In this document: piece after piece, positions 30,201 through 42,100 of the stretch
Layout of the letters: each line of letters begins with the position of its first letter
How positions within the stretch are numbered: position 1 is the first letter of the stretch
Position numbers and translations under genes: made by a program
Assembly (NCBI RefSeq): GCF_035582795.1
Contig: NC_134367.1
Location: 116,460,062-116,524,061, forward strand
Direction of reading: 5' to 3'
From: Mycteria americana
Taxonomy: Eukaryota > Chordata > Aves > Ciconiiformes > Ciconiidae
Length of the DNA stretch: 64,000 bases
The notes under the pieces: model-generated
What the model saw: only the letters and a program-made list of their open reading frames with translations
Databases searched by the model: none
Told to the model about the DNA's origin: nothing

Positions 30201-32437
30201 AGAGTGCTCTGATGCATGAAGTTCCTACAGGTTTCATCAATGTCAGCAGCAGGATGGAGGAGAGAGACTCAAGAGTTTCTTGTAAATCGAAGGAGAGGGA
30301 TTTTCCCCAAGCAAGGAGGTGGCTTCACTGTGAGCTCAGCATTTGGATAGTCAACATGGGCATGAGGCAGAGGGAGAGCAGCCTTTGCCCCTCCTGTTGC
30401 TTGCATAATTCCTTGTATCTGGATTTTAAAACCCCTTTTTTCCCCCTGACAATGTCCTAGATAACCCTGCCTCTGGTTGCTTTGAACCTCTGCCATGTGC
30501 CCTTACGCTTCTTGTTGTCTCCCTTGCTCATCTAGGACCACAGGGCTCCTTTTGCCCAGTGCCATCCGACTCTCCTGTCACAGGGTCAGTAATGGGCTTT
30601 TCCAGTAAGCCGCCCTCTTTAACTTCACAAGGTATTATTGACACAGCAAAACCCCATGGGGAAAATTTACCATAAAAACAATAAAACAGTTCCTCTGCCG
30701 GCCTCCTCACAGGCAGTCATCCAGTTTCTGCATGGAGATGCTGGCTGGTTTAAAGTGTACATCAAGACTTCTTGCTAGGCTCTCTCTCTAGTCCTTTGTT
30801 TTTGTCCTCTTGGGCCAGATCAAACCAGGCAGCACTTCCTCCCAGCCGTGTGGGAATGCAACTTCAAAAGACTTTAGGGTTTTGTGTTAATTCCCTGCTC
30901 CCCAGCAGCTTTGGTTCCTGCAGGAAATACAGGAGACCTGACCCAGGGAGAGGTATGGCACAGTGGCCCAGCGGCAGCCTGTGAACAGACAATATGCCCG
31001 TTGCATGTGCAGCCCAGAGCAAGGGTTGCTTGTGCCCAGGATAGCTCGCAGCACTGCCTCATGGCCCATTGAGAAGGCTAAACAGGCCAGGGCATGGGTT
31101 ACATTTGGGTTGGAGTAGTCAGGGGAGACACAAAGCCAAAGGAAGTGCACCAGATACATCTAAAACAATTGCCAACTCATTTTCTTTGCAAGCAGAAAGG
31201 ATTGATGGAGGCAGGGGAATGCTGCCCCATGCCACCCGAGCTAATGTGGCAGGTATGCAGCCTCCCCGCAGGTCGCACTCCTACCTTGAAAGTGTTGAGG
31301 GAATTCTTCATCTCAGCCACTTTCTCTTCCATGGCACAGCGGCAGCTCTTGACCTTCTCCTCCAGGGCATACTCGCCATGCTGGATTCGTGACAGCTCCT
31401 GCATCGCTTCTGTGAAACCCGCCTTCAGCTCAGAGGCTAATGCCTGCAACTAGAGGAACCACAAACATGGTGGGTTCAGTCCCTCCTCCCAGATGCAGGT
31501 GGCTGTGTCCCCAGGGGTCACCCGTGGTTCAGAGTGGCATGAAGGCTGGGTGTAACCCATCCTGTAAGCTCCTGTCCTCTTTCTCCTCCTCCTGTCATGG
31601 CTGGGAGACATGGAGGGAGGTTTGGCCTCTGCTGCAGCCTCAGTACAGGGTAGGAGGTGTTTGTCTTGGGCAGTCAATGTGCCCCTTTTTAGACTTTTAG
31701 AGTTTTTCCAGGCTCCCTGGCAGTTTGCAGCCTGTCAGTCTGTAAAAGGAGAGGACAGCCTGAAACATGCCAAGAAGGCTTGCAATAACAGCAGCCAGAT
31801 TATCAATCCCCAAAGCATCTGAGCAACCAAGAACACATCTGTTTTTGAGCAAGTCCTCCTCCCCCACATGCTTGTGGGGCTGGTGCTCTCCCCAGACAGG
31901 TCTAACACCTCCTTACTCTCCAAGGGCTGTTGGAGAAGCTCTGTCCTTGGTCAGCGGGCCCTTTCCAGGGAAGGAGGGAGCTCTTTAACTCATGATGGGG
32001 AGGGAGCGGGAGGTTTTTCCCTGGCATACAGCGACACTGTGCCCACTCTCCCTGATTTCTGTCCCTAGAGGTCCTGGAAGAGCTGCTGGAAGAGCTCACA
32101 ACCTAAGCTGGAAGCAGCCGGTTGATAGCCGGGCGAAGCAGGAGACAGACCAGCGCGAGCCAGGCTGGCATAGCAAGCAGACAAGGCAGGTGTGGAGGTG
32201 GGCAGTGAGGGGAGGTAGGCAGCTTGCAGAAGGCTAAGCGGGGACACCCTCTTCGGGGGCAGCTCAGGCTGGCGACCCTGAACTCTGCCCCCACTGCAGT
32301 GAGCAAGGCGCTCGTTCTGCCTGCACAAAGCCCATGGCGAGGTCGCGGCCCAAGGCGCTTCAGTACCAGTGGTTTTTACCTTTACAACAGAAATTCGGCC
32401 TAACATCTGGTTATAAACTGAGTCCAAAACTGGAGCA
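15143..32437 (-). CDS. ARHGEF33: ARHGEF33, Rho guanine nucleotide exchange factor (5' end missing)
   Basis: Eleven coding exons on the minus strand join in phase into about 653 residues plus stop. Order is an N-terminal coiled coil (LASELKAGFTEAMQEL; later MIEEISAKQEEMQQKIEQLQQ), a Dbl-homology domain of about 190 residues (NIALELLESERKYV to FQCNEDLLIQKRKKLKK), a long Ser/Pro-rich region, and a basic C-terminus FRSSFRKLFKKK. DH domains catalyse GDP release from Rho-family GTPases. No PH domain follows the DH domain. Exons, 5' to 3': 32380-32437, 31285-31443, 29551-29672, 24844-24966, 23371-23503, 22459-22542, 21512-21595, 20546-20694, 19497-19655, 17042-17795 and 15143-15280. The exon with the start codon was not found. 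The symbol rests on remembered similarity to human ARHGEF33 and on synteny next to SOS1. Confidence 0.93.
16502..16603. repeat. 102-bp imperfect palindrome, MITE-like
   Basis: The left arm begins AAAACCCATGGACCAGATCC and ends near GTGTAAA. The right arm is close to its reverse complement, TTTACACTGGCTGAGGATCT to ATCCATGGGTTTT. Only about 28 bases lie between the arms. Its layout recalls old palindromic amniote repeats containing a TTTACACCAGCTGAGGATCTG core, quoted from memory. It lies in the last ARHGEF33 intron. Confidence 0.6.
17042..17795 (-). CDS. ARHGEF33: ARHGEF33 large exon: disordered Ser/Pro-rich region
   Basis: A 754-base exon encodes HLMPQMKKPQPTVMENIQAV through GAGEKQSFLE, with the motif LFENCSPASSESSLDICFLR near its middle. 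It is rich in Ser, Pro, Glu and Arg and probably disordered. The acceptor is ATTTTTAAG and the donor GTAAGG. Confidence 0.93.
18417..18930 (+). mobile_element. Diverged CR1 LINE fragment
   Basis: CR1-like blocks occur in sense order: GGGGCAAGATAACCCCATGC, GACCAGGCTGGGAG, GATGAGGCCCCACCTGGA and GGGTCCTCAGTTCAGGATGA. They are interrupted by indels and heavily mutated, so it is an older copy than the one near 8 kb. It lies in the ARHGEF33 intron between the 17,795 and 19,497 exons, opposite to the gene. The limits are approximate. Confidence 0.65.
19497..19655 (-). CDS. ARHGEF33: ARHGEF33 exon: linker after DH domain
   Basis: The exon encodes SSLVKLYKGLTSQCTSQEVS through SFPPAPSSGTTTP. It follows CTCCCTCAG and ends at GTAAGC. 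The sequence is Ser/Thr/Pro-rich and predicted disordered; it is where a PH domain would begin in most Dbl proteins, but none is visible. Confidence 0.9.
19716..19930 (-). mobile_element. Possible old CR1 3' fragment, antisense
   Basis: TAGAATCACAGAAAACAGGG followed by CTGGGAGAGACCTTAA resembles the reverse complement of a CR1 3' end. Later blocks such as CCTGTTCTTAATGCCTCTCC also fit an old CR1. Identity is low and the call is tentative. Confidence 0.45.
20546..20694 (-). CDS. ARHGEF33: ARHGEF33 exon: end of DH domain
   Basis: The exon encodes NVLKFTEQEHPDYYLLLVCV through FQCNEDLLIQKRKKLKK. It holds the C-terminal helix of the DH domain and a lysine-rich exit. The acceptor is GTGCCCCAG and the donor GTAAGC. 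Confidence 0.95.
21512..21595 (-). CDS. ARHGEF33: ARHGEF33 exon: DH domain
   Basis: An 84-base exon encodes VEEEIKSDLYILFFHIVQRI then PEYLIHLQ. VQRIPEYLIHL corresponds to the conserved QRIPRYxLLL helix of DH domains, with Glu-Tyr here. The acceptor is CTGTTTCAG and the donor GTAGGG. Confidence 0.95.
22459..22542 (-). CDS. ARHGEF33: ARHGEF33 exon: DH domain
   Basis: An 84-base exon encodes 28 residues, NNFLDYYVAYLRDLPECISL then IHVVILKE. The acceptor is TTTGTAAG and the donor GTAAAC, phase 0 at both ends. Too short to stand out as an open frame, it was found by the gap between its neighbours. Confidence 0.92.
23371..23503 (-). CDS. ARHGEF33: ARHGEF33 exon: DH domain
   Basis: The exon encodes FFPNSLRYLVQQHVDLLHAL through GILGDIFLKLTNDE. 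It follows CCCTTCAG and ends at GTATGT. Both junctions are in phase (1 base in, full codon out). Confidence 0.93.
24844..24966 (-). CDS. ARHGEF33: ARHGEF33 exon: start of DH domain
   Basis: The exon encodes QNIALELLESERKYVINLSL through GPDVKRSTKER. ELLESERKYV is the conserved first helix (CR1 region) of Dbl-homology domains. The acceptor GCCAAAAG has a poor pyrimidine tract but is the only one that keeps phase with the exon before. The donor is GTATTT. Confidence 0.9.
29385..29452. repeat. Short tandem repeat and perfect hairpin
   Basis: GTTTTGCAGGGTAC occurs twice at a 16-base spacing (29385 and 29401). Just after it, 29426-29452 is a perfect 12-bp inverted repeat (GGACATTGCAGG and its complement) around a 3-base loop GTA. 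It lies in an ARHGEF33 intron about 100 bases from the exon ending at 29551. Confidence 0.8.
29551..29672 (-). CDS. ARHGEF33: ARHGEF33 exon: coiled-coil segment 2
   Basis: The exon encodes EELSDAKSMIEEISAKQEE, then MQQKIEQLQQEKRRESRKVKA, a glutamine- and glutamate-rich coiled coil. The acceptor is TGTTTCTCAG and the donor GTAAGG. It ends with two bases of a split lysine codon completed by the DH exon. Confidence 0.9.
31285..31443 (-). CDS. ARHGEF33: ARHGEF33 exon: coiled-coil segment 1
   Basis: Fifty-three residues, from ALASELKAGFTEAMQELSRI to EKVAEMKNSLNTFK. The heptad pattern of leucines and charged residues indicates a coiled coil. The acceptor is TAGTTGCAG and the donor GTAGGA, phase 0 at both ends. 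Confidence 0.9.
32380..32437 (-). CDS. ARHGEF33: ARHGEF33 exon, most 5' found
   Basis: A 58-base exon after the acceptor CCATCAG encodes APVLDSVYNQMLGRISVVK and ends at GTAAAA. It enters with one base of a split codon, so at least one more coding exon lies upstream at higher coordinates. It is supported mainly by phase agreement and splice sites. Confidence 0.72.
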
Positions 32438-33194
32438 CTGATGGTAAGAGGACAGCCACCCCGGGGAACTCAGGCGCTTGAGTCCTGTAAATGGAGCAGA
32501 GATGGCTTCCGATACCTCGGGGCAATGGCATGCACCATCCTCCTCTGATCAAGACTGGTAGCATCTTTACAGAGGACATCTGCCTGACATCCCCACTCCT
32601 ACCCCAGTGCTTACCCCACAGTCCCCAGTCTGATCTGGCTGGACACATGTTCCCGGAGCTGCCTGGGTAGGAGGAGCAGGACTGACAGGAGCTGGGACAG
32701 GGCAGAGGGGGAGCAGGAGGCTGAGGACATCTTCCCTCCTCAGGCAGTCAACCCTGACTCCCCAAGCCAGCTGGAGCTCCAGACCCCTTGGTTCAACCCC
32801 TTCACCCACCCTTCCTGGCCACAGTGGACATCTTCCTGTGACACAGGAGTGTCACAGGAATTGTAACCCTGTGACCTGTGAGTGTAGCCTGAAGGGTTAG
32901 AGGGGCTGCTTGGGGCCATGGCTGCTTAGGGAGGTGATGACCATACTGCTTCTGATATCTCAGCCTAGGGGGGTGAGCCAGATGGTCTTAGCATCATCAG
33001 ACATCCTAACATACATGCCTGGAGAAGTGGGGGGATATAAAGTACTGCAACTGTGCAAAATGTTAATACTCCCATCCCTGCTCCCAGGTGCTTGCCACAC
33101 TTCCACACTGAGCTGACATTGCCAAAGCAGAGTCTCCCTGCTAGCCTGTGTCAGGGCTAGGCATTGCACACTTTCCTCCAAGTGAAAAGGGGTG

Positions 33195-33270
33195 ATTCGT
33201 CAGATCTGTCCCTTCCAACTGAAATACGCTATTCTCTTCTATCCTGTGCTATCCTATGCTATCCATTTTA
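33195..33270 (+). mobile_element. Possible CR1 3' tail remnant
   Basis: GATCTGTCCCTTCCAACTGA followed by imperfect TATCCTATGC-type repeats resembles a CR1 3' end with its short-repeat tail. It is short and degenerate. Confidence 0.35.
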
Positions 33271-34427
33271 GAGATCTGCTTCAGGATGGAGATGTCACAG
33301 CCTCAAGTCTTGCTAGCCGTGGAGCAGTCCAGAAGCTGGCCCTGGAGATAACAGTGTCTGGGGAGAATAAGACCAAAATGAAATGTCTCTGCCCACAAGC
33401 CTGGCCATATCCTCCTCAGATGCTTCCAGAAAGGGGGTAAACTAGACAGATCCTTTGTGAAGGGTACAGGGATGGGAGTCATTGCTGATCTAGAGGTTTC
33501 AGTCAAAAACTGCTAAGCATCAGCAAGTCAGCAAAAAGGGACCACTGCAGAGACTTTGGTGTCCATGTGCACCGAAACGCTCTGTGAAAGCAGAGTTCAG
33601 GCAGCCAAAAGAAAGATGTGGTCTAGAGGCTGGACTAAAATATCCTCTGCATCTAAGAGCAGACAGTCACTTGTTATTTTGGGGTTCACTATTGGCTAGT
33701 CTCTGCTTTTGCAGTCATAGTGCTAGCTTGGTTTCTTTGTGTATCCTTCCCAGTGCTCCAGACCCCAGCCTAGGTCTGTCCTGCCCCGTACATCCTTCCT
33801 CAGCCCCATGCAGCTTGCAGTGGCTATTTCAGACACTGAAATGCATCTTACACTTGCATTTCCCTTTGTTGCTGCTTGATGGGTGAAAGCAGCCAGCAAC
33901 ACCAATCAGCCACATCTGCCAGGGCTTGTATGGCTGGGCATGAAGTGCTGAAACCCTGAGAACTCCCTCTTCTGCTGCTCAGACCATAGAAAGAAAACAC
34001 AAACAGCCTTGGGGCATTGGGTGCATGTTTGATCCACAATTGAGTGGAGTGGTACAGGAAAAACACATTATCTTTGAACTCCTGCCAAGCACAGTGTAGT
34101 GCTTGAGCTGTGGATTTGAGTTTGAGCTCATTTCTAACAACAAGCTGTAGAAAACCATCCTTTAAATCCCATGGGCTGTTACAGCAAATGGAAGCCGTTG
34201 AAGCATCAGCTCATGCTTATGTCTTGCCCAAGTGATTATGCCTACAGGACCAGAGAGACATTTTACAGGTTTGTGAACCCCTGGAAAGTCAAGACAACTC
34301 AGTGTTTCTAAAGTTTCTAAAGTGCAACACATACCAAAAAAGACAGATTTTTATACTACCATGGAAACTTGGCAACAGTTTAACTGTAATGTGTTGCCCT
34401 GGCTCACCTATTCATGGGAATAAATAC

Positions 34428-34485
34428 ACACCTTAACACTTAAGTTGTTCAAGTTAATGAACGCACCTTAACAACTTAAGTTGAA
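34428..34485. repeat. Imperfect direct repeat with TTAAG cores
   Basis: CACCTTAACACTTAAGTTG recurs as CACCTTAACAACTTAAGTTG about 36 bases later, with one base added. The second copy contains the perfect palindrome AACTTAAGTT. Confidence 0.7.
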
Positions 34486-37400
34486 CTACCTAATGCCTCA
34501 ACGATAAATGAATCTGCATGGTCACAGGGAGTCCTTAGAACCTGCGCAAGAACTGTTCAGAAAAAGTATTTAGGCATCTAAATAATTTAGTACAGGATAC
34601 ACGTTTCAGCCCCCACCTGCCTTTGGAGTGTGGCCCTCAAATCTGACAAAGCAATGCAGTGAGGGATCCAGCGCCATGCATCTGTAGCAGATTATGTCTT
34701 TCTTGGGGGCTATGACTCCCATTTTACCTGCTGCCCTGAGGTTTTTCAGCTCTATGTGGAAAAACCATGTAAGTAAAATCTCTAGCAAGACCAAGTAACT
34801 GTGCTGTGCTCTGTGGGTAGCTGCCCCTGGGGAAATGAAGGATTCTCCTCCCCTCTTTGCATGACTCTGATTAATAGAACACTGAGAAGCAGTCACTTGT
34901 GACTCTCACTTGTTCTCCAGCCCAGCAAGAATATGAACTCTCTGGTGAAGTTCACCTGGAGAGGGGAGCAAGCGTTTCGCAACGGAGGGGGGAACCATGA
35001 TCACATGGAGGAAGTAATGGTGGCTAGAGGGGATGAGAAGGGTGAGATCGGAAGACATACAAGGAGCATTTCTCAGCCTGGTTTTGACTTTACTTTGCAA
35101 GAGTGGAGCTTTTTATATGTATTTTTATATATATATATATTTAATGGCTGTGAAATCTCCTTTGCTGAGCCTCTACTCTTGTCTCACCTGCTTTACTGTT
35201 CCCAAAGGGTAGACAGGACTGATGCTGCTTCCAGGACCAGAGGCAGCAAAACTGCAGAGCCTCCCCATCCTCCCTCAGTGGATGCCAGCAATTTGAGCCA
35301 TTTGCAAAAGATAGCGACAGTCCCTGCAGCCTAAAGCTTTGTTCAGACTTTGAGGCAGTCCAAGGAAGATGGTCGTGGCCAGGAGACAGGGATGGCTTAT
35401 GGAAGGAAGGGCTGGGATGGAAAGCAGAGGGCAGAGCCTTGGTGAGCTGGGTTTACTGCCCTGGCTGCCACTGAGAAGGTGAGAGGGAACCCTTGCTTCC
35501 ATGAGTATCTGTGTCCCCACATATCTCCCCCAGCGCTAGCCACGCTGTCCAGGGCTCTGTGTCTCTAAAGGGATAGCTGTTTGCATCGGCCACCCTTGGC
35601 AGCTGCCTAGGGTCCTTTACACTAGAACAGGGCCTGCTCTCAGGGACCTTGATTGAAGCATGTCAAAACCAGTAGAAAACAGGCTCATGATGAAGAAGTA
35701 CTACACAGGAATAATTCTGCTGTTATAAATATATCCTAAAAAAGAGCAAAACCTTCTGTGGCCATGAAGAAGTACTGTCTGTGTTACTTCCCCCAGCTTA
35801 TCTACTGTCCATCACTTTGCACATCTTCTTATGTGACTGATCTGAAGAAGTAAGTAAACATTGTGTCACCCAAAAGAGGGCTGCCTGAGGGGGCTGCCTG
35901 AGGACACTGCCTGGAACGAATCTGGCACAAAGTCCAACACTTGCCACAAAGCCTGGATTTGATTTTTCTGAGCTGCATGATGTATGCTTTTACCAGGGAA
36001 CAACTAATTTCTAGCACAGCTACTAACTCCTACGTTTAAGGGCAGCACTTCTACAGCCAAGCATTAGGAAGGTTTGCAATGCCTCATAGTGGGAAAGCAG
36101 CAGAGCTGTGGTGATTTACAGTGTTAGAGAACCTGGCCCTAGGAGTATATCCAGTATTTATATTCCTAGGCAAGGATGGTAGGAATAAAGGCAGAGCAGC
36201 AAGGTAAGGACAGAAGAGGAGGATGGAGATATCTAAAGGAGGCTGCAAGCACTTATCAGCTCATTTCACATCTGTGCAGTCTTTTTTGCTAACTGTAGTG
36301 TCCATAGGGCTCTCACTGAAGCAGAAGGGGACAGCCAGCTGGTAACTTTCATTTAAAGGATGCGTTAGGGTATCCACATCTCAGCTGGGTTTTCCTGGAA
36401 AGCAACACGTATATGTGGTGTTCCCAGCACGCTGTCCCAACAGTGTGCTAGCTTTCCATGCATGTTGGATCCACTGTGCTGGGCCCTTCAGCAGCCCAGT
36501 CACGGCTCCTGCTTGGAGCTGTCTGGATGGGAAAAAAGGATGAGGCAAGAGAAGCACTGACTAGTCAATGGAAAGCAGTATCTTCTCCACTTGCCATGGT
36601 GCACTTAGAAGCAATTACGGGCATTGGTGTTGCTAATGGTGGCAAGGGAGGTCTCAAATAGTCAGCATTTCCAGTTCAGGGATCTGTTTCTCTTTCAGAG
36701 TACAGTTCCATATTGAACCAGACCAAGGTTTAAAGTGCTCAAAACTCTGTTGCATTTCCTGCAGACTGGAAATACGTAGGAAACATCACTGTGGGAACAC
36801 CAAAACTGCATCTTACAGGAAGGATGATGCTTCCTGGGCTGCAGTATAGACAATCTTGTTGCATCCGTGGTGGCTAATTGCAGCAAGAACGTCAACTTGA
36901 AGAGCAGCTGCAGAACTCTGGAAGTCCTAATCACCTTGAGCCAACACGGGCTCAAAGATAGGGTTTCCAAGCTCCTGGCTGGGGAGCCAGAGACATGCAG
37001 CAAGACTCAATGCTCTGGCCGGCCCAGCTGCTCTGGATTATCAGGCAAGAAGAGCACACCATGGTCCAAGGAGTTGTGAGGCTGCCAGGGTAACCCAGAG
37101 CCCACCAGGAGACTTGATCCCCTGCTGGGGAGGACACCCCTGCCCCATGTCAGTGAACACATCCTTGCTCCTGGGACAGTTCATTGGGTTTGGTGAAAGC
37201 TCATCAGAATTCAGCCATGAAATCTCCCTCTGGCCCAGTGAATTGACATTCTTTAGTTGGTGCTAATGATGCCAGCTAGTTAATTAGCTGAGCTCACAAA
37301 TCTCCTGTCTAAACACAACTGGTTGTGAGCAGAGAAATTTTATTAAAATGTCTTTTAAGATGAGGCCCAAGATGTGATATGTATGACATTTATTCATGCA

Positions 37401-39150
37401 GTGTGCACATTTAGGTGCCATGTTCCTTGTAAGTGCCTACATTTTTCCTTCCACTTAATGTAGCTTTTTAACTACTGTTTATCTATTAGTAATTCTTTAA
37501 ACTCTTGGAGTTATTTAGGGCATTTTGCTCATCTTTACCTGGGAAATCTGTGTTGCAGGGGTACTCACAGGCACACTTTCAGTCTCTCCTGTGGGAATAA
37601 AGAACTTCAGTCAATTAAAATGACTTATTATAGTTGCTATAAATAACTGGAACAGAGGGTTTGAAGTCCCTCTTGAGGTACAAATCAGTTTTAAAGGACT
37701 CAAGTCTCACTTTAGGAAGTGTGAACACCATATCATTCGTAAAATAAACTGCAATTATAAACTAGGAGTGGCTCACCTAAATCAGATGTTAAATTCACCT
37801 CATTTGCTGTCCTGTGTCTGTCCAAAGCTGATCCATGTGAAGAGGTGAGAAACCTTGTATGTGCAATTAGGACTAAATTGCTCCCTGTGAAGTTCAGTTC
37901 TGTGTACCAGCCTTAAGTAACAGGTTTTTTTTACCTAAAGCATTACTGATCCATCTCTCTTCTGAAATTGTGAATTTTATCCTCTACTATATTTGTACAT
38001 ATTTCTGTTATCTCCACAAAAGGCTGATCTGATCTGTATATTTTAAGGCCTAAGTTATATTTTGTCACAATGTCAAAAATATCTGTCACAACAAGCAGTA
38101 ATCATGTCTTTTGTAACACCAAAAAATACATCTTTTGATCAGTTTCATCATTCCTAGGGTTTTGTGGCATTGTGATCCCACCTGATCTTGTACAGTGGAG
38201 CTAGACATAACTTTTCTGAAACAAACTTAGCTCATGGAGGAGCTTATATCTATTTTGCAGAAGTGTTTTGGACACTGCAGAGACATTATCTCTAGGCATT
38301 AATAGGTTCTTGATTGAAAGCAAAAAGTCTGTCTTTAATATTTCCTCTTCTAACATTGTCTCTTTGTGCAGAAACCTTCAATTATCCAACAGAAATTATC
38401 GCTGGTTGTGCCACCATTGGACTTTGAGGGAATTGCAACAGCTATTGGTTCTCATGTTATTCCCTACGTCAGGCTCCCTGGCTGGCCTTCACTCCCAGAA
38501 AACACCATGCCACGCAGTTCCTCATCTGGATCGCCTCCCCTTGGCAATGTCACTTCATGAGGTGGGTTTTCTCTTGCCTCCAAGAATTTGCTTCACCCAT
38601 CTCTGCTGTCAGTCACAGACATGACTGTTGACCCCATGCCCAATTCTAGGGGCAGCCAAGCTCCCTCTTTCCATGCTGGCTGCAGATGCTCAGTGCCTTA
38701 CCCACCTGGGCCTTTAAGACCACAGAAATTCAGCCATGCAGAGGCTTGAAAAGGGTTCAGGGAGGACTCTATGCAGTCAGCATGAAGTTGAAAGCTGAAG
38801 CCTGGAAGTCAGAGCTTTACAAGGCACAACTACGTTCTGATTTCTTTACCCCTGAGGGGGAATATGGGTTACCGCCAAGGGCACCTATGAATTGGCCCTG
38901 TTCTGGTCTCTAGGATTTGTCCTGATTCAGATGAACGTGAGCAAATTCCCCAGCGACTCGCAGAAGTGAGAAGGAGAGGACGAGAGGCTGTGTGCCCCTC
39001 TCTGCCCATGTGTCACTTTCTCCCCGTGCTGGCTGATCTCGCAGCCATGGGGTTGGGTTGCAGGGTCAGACGCTGACCCTCTGAGGAATATCCTCCAAGG
39101 TTCCTCCTGGGGAAAACAAGCAGCAGCAGACTGATTGGGAGAAGTAACCA

Positions 39151-39180
39151 TGACCCCAAACTGCCAGCTGTTTGGGGTCA
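39151..39180. repeat. Perfect 11-bp hairpin
   Basis: TGACCCCAAAC and GTTTGGGGTCA are exact reverse complements separated by 8 bases. The site is isolated in non-coding DNA, and no T-run follows that would suggest a Pol III terminator. Confidence 0.8.
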
Positions 39181-42100
39181 AAACTCATCAGCCAGCCCAC
39201 ATCAAGTCCCAGATTTCATCTTTTAAAAGACAGGTTGTTTTCATTTTCAGCTTTGGCCCTTGCGGGTCTTTGTTTTGGATTTTCTCTGCAACCCCACAAA
39301 CTAGAAACCAACTTTTGGCCTGACATGAATGATAAATTCTCATGATGCCTGGAGTTGAGGATTGAGAAGGCAGCCAGTGTGTACTGCGATCCTCCTCAAT
39401 CAAGAAAACTGGTGTACATGTCTGTTCTGATGTAAATGTTACTGCTGGACTCTTAGTGTGGGATGGCAATGACTGACCCGAAAAGAGCAAGAGGACATGT
39501 TTTTTAATTAATAGCACAATACAAACCAGATGCTGGGAGGACAGGAAGATGCTGGTTTTGCGAAGTGGTGAACGTATTGAATGCTGAGCTTTGTGAAGGG
39601 CTAGAGGTGTCGAAGCACAGCACAGCAAGGAATAGCCATGGTCTCTCCTCACATTTTCTTTGGGTGTTCTTCAATCTGATATATAGCATAGAGGGCTCGA
39701 CCCAAGTCCTGCAGAAGTCTGTAGGGATCTTTCTTTTGGGTTTGGATACGGATCAGTCTGTAATGTCCTTGGACACACTCAAAGCGAGGAAGTGCTCCTG
39801 AGCAAGACCAGAAGAGGGGAGAGGATCCCTGCTACTGTGATTTTACCTCCCACCTTTGCCATGAGCATGAGCAGAAGCACTCTGCATGTACCCAGTCAAA
39901 ACCCAGATCATTTCTATAGTCAATGCTAAGAGCTGGAGCAGAGGAGGCTCCTCACAGTTGCACTGTGGGAAGCAAGGGGCTTTGTGGTTATCTCCCAATT
40001 TCTGCAGTGAACATCTGCAGCCCTTGGGGGCATACCAATTAATTGGAAAAAATCCCTGACTTAATTTCCTTTTCAGCCTGCTGTAGTGCAGGGGCCTAGG
40101 TACACAGACCTAATTTAGTCAAATTAGAATAATAATAACAGAGAAATTAACTCTTCTGTTACCTATGCCATGAATGAATGTTGGCACCACCAAGCATCTT
40201 TTAAGAGGGAAAGAGGTGGTCCAAGCTCTCTCCTGAGCTGACAGTTATGGGCACTCCTAAAGCTGCTCCCCCTGCTCCTCATAGTTTCAAGAGTTCCTCA
40301 GCATATGGACACAGTCACCTCTGAGGTGGCAAGGCAGAGCACAGTGCTGCAAGGGGTTTGGGTTGGAAAGCAAGTACCACCAGCCCCACATTCCTCTGCA
40401 AGAAGAACATCTAAAGCTGATAACCACTAAACCCTGGACCTGAAACCCCTGAGCTTTGCAGACTTTCTAGAAGTGCTGCTGACTCTAGCAGGACTGGTTG
40501 CATGCAAGCCGTGTGACCTGGATACACTTTGGTGCTTGCAAGATCAGGACTGGTGCAGAAGTCTGGGTTGTGGCACTGGCATGAACAAGAACCCCTTGCA
40601 ACAAATCATGTGGGGGAGAGAAGCAGATCCTCATCACAGTGCCCTCATGTAAGATGCAGCTTTTGACAGTTAGAAGTCCCTGTACATCCCAAGGCAGAGG
40701 TGGGTCCGAGGCAAGAGACGGGAATGACTTCCCACGTTGGACATTACATATGCCACAGGATTATTTTCCAGAGGGGGGAGTGAGGTGTTTCTAAAATAAG
40801 AGATAAGAACTTCAAACCCCAGATACTTCTATGAAACTAAAAGAAGAGAACATTTGCCCACAGCTGCCATGGCTAAGAGTTGCTCTCAGGGGGGCTGGCT
40901 GGTGGCTGCCAAGAGACAGGTCATATGAGAGCAGGTTTTTTCCTTGCTGTCTTTCATACTGGCAAGAAGTGAAATAAGAGGATGCTTTACCTTCTTGTTT
41001 GTTTGAGTCCATGGCTGCTATAGGGTGTGCGTCCTCGCAGGGACTCCTGTCCTCACTCTGTAGGGTTCTGGCTGGTCACTGGGAACATCCCATGGCTTAG
41101 AGCTGCCCACATGTGAGCCCTGCGATGGGTCAGCTGGTCTGAACCCTGAATGCAGAAAGATGCAGAAAGGGTTTATTGAGCGGAGATGCTCAAAGTTCAG
41201 AAAACAGAGGGGGGAGAAGGGATTTAAGAGGGAATGAGGCATCCTAAAGGTTTGTTTGGGTTCACAGTGCCTCCACAAGCAGAATGGGCACTGGTACAAA
41301 CAATTCCCTCCCAGCCCAAGGCCATTTGTGCTTATGTGGACAGGTGATTAAGAGGTACTATGTAATCCCACAAAGACTATTTGTTCAGCAGGATGCTTCT
41401 TGTATGAACAGAGAAGCAAAAAGATATATTTTGAATGGCACATGAACATCTTGCACGGGTGCTCTGCATCAAAGAACCAGCTTTTTGCTATGCAACTAAT
41501 CACCCAAAATGTCCGCCAAACTTGTGTTTGGACCACAGAGATAGTGCCTTCACACTGCTGCTGCACAATCCTGGCGGCACTTTTGGAGGCACTTGTACTG
41601 CCATGCCTGCTTTCTCTGTCAGTTGTCTCCCTGACTTTTGGAGGCACAGGAGTGCTGCAAGGCACCTCGATGTGTAGAGCTGCAGCCTCTCTGGAAACCA
41701 GGGCCAACAGAGCATAATGCTGTGCCCAGGTCACTCCCTTGGTAAAGCATCTCATCAGTCCAGTAATAGGGTTAGGACCTTGGGAACAGTCTTAAGATAA
41801 TGCCTGATTAATGACACAGGCAGAGCCCCAGAAATAAGGATTGCACCAGCTCACACTTCTCTTTTCAGCATGGGCACTGCCCCACATCCACGCTTCCTCT
41901 CCTCAGGGTTTAATTCAAGTCTGCTTTTGTCCAGCCTAACTAGGAAAATAGATGTGATTTAGGAGTCTAGAATAACCTCCCACCTCCATTCCTGTTTGGC
42001 ATAGATATGTCCAAGGCTGATGTGAGTTATCGTTAGCTTTGCTAATGGGATTGGAGGGGCCAATGTAATTACGGCACAGAGCTCTGCTGACACAGCTCTG

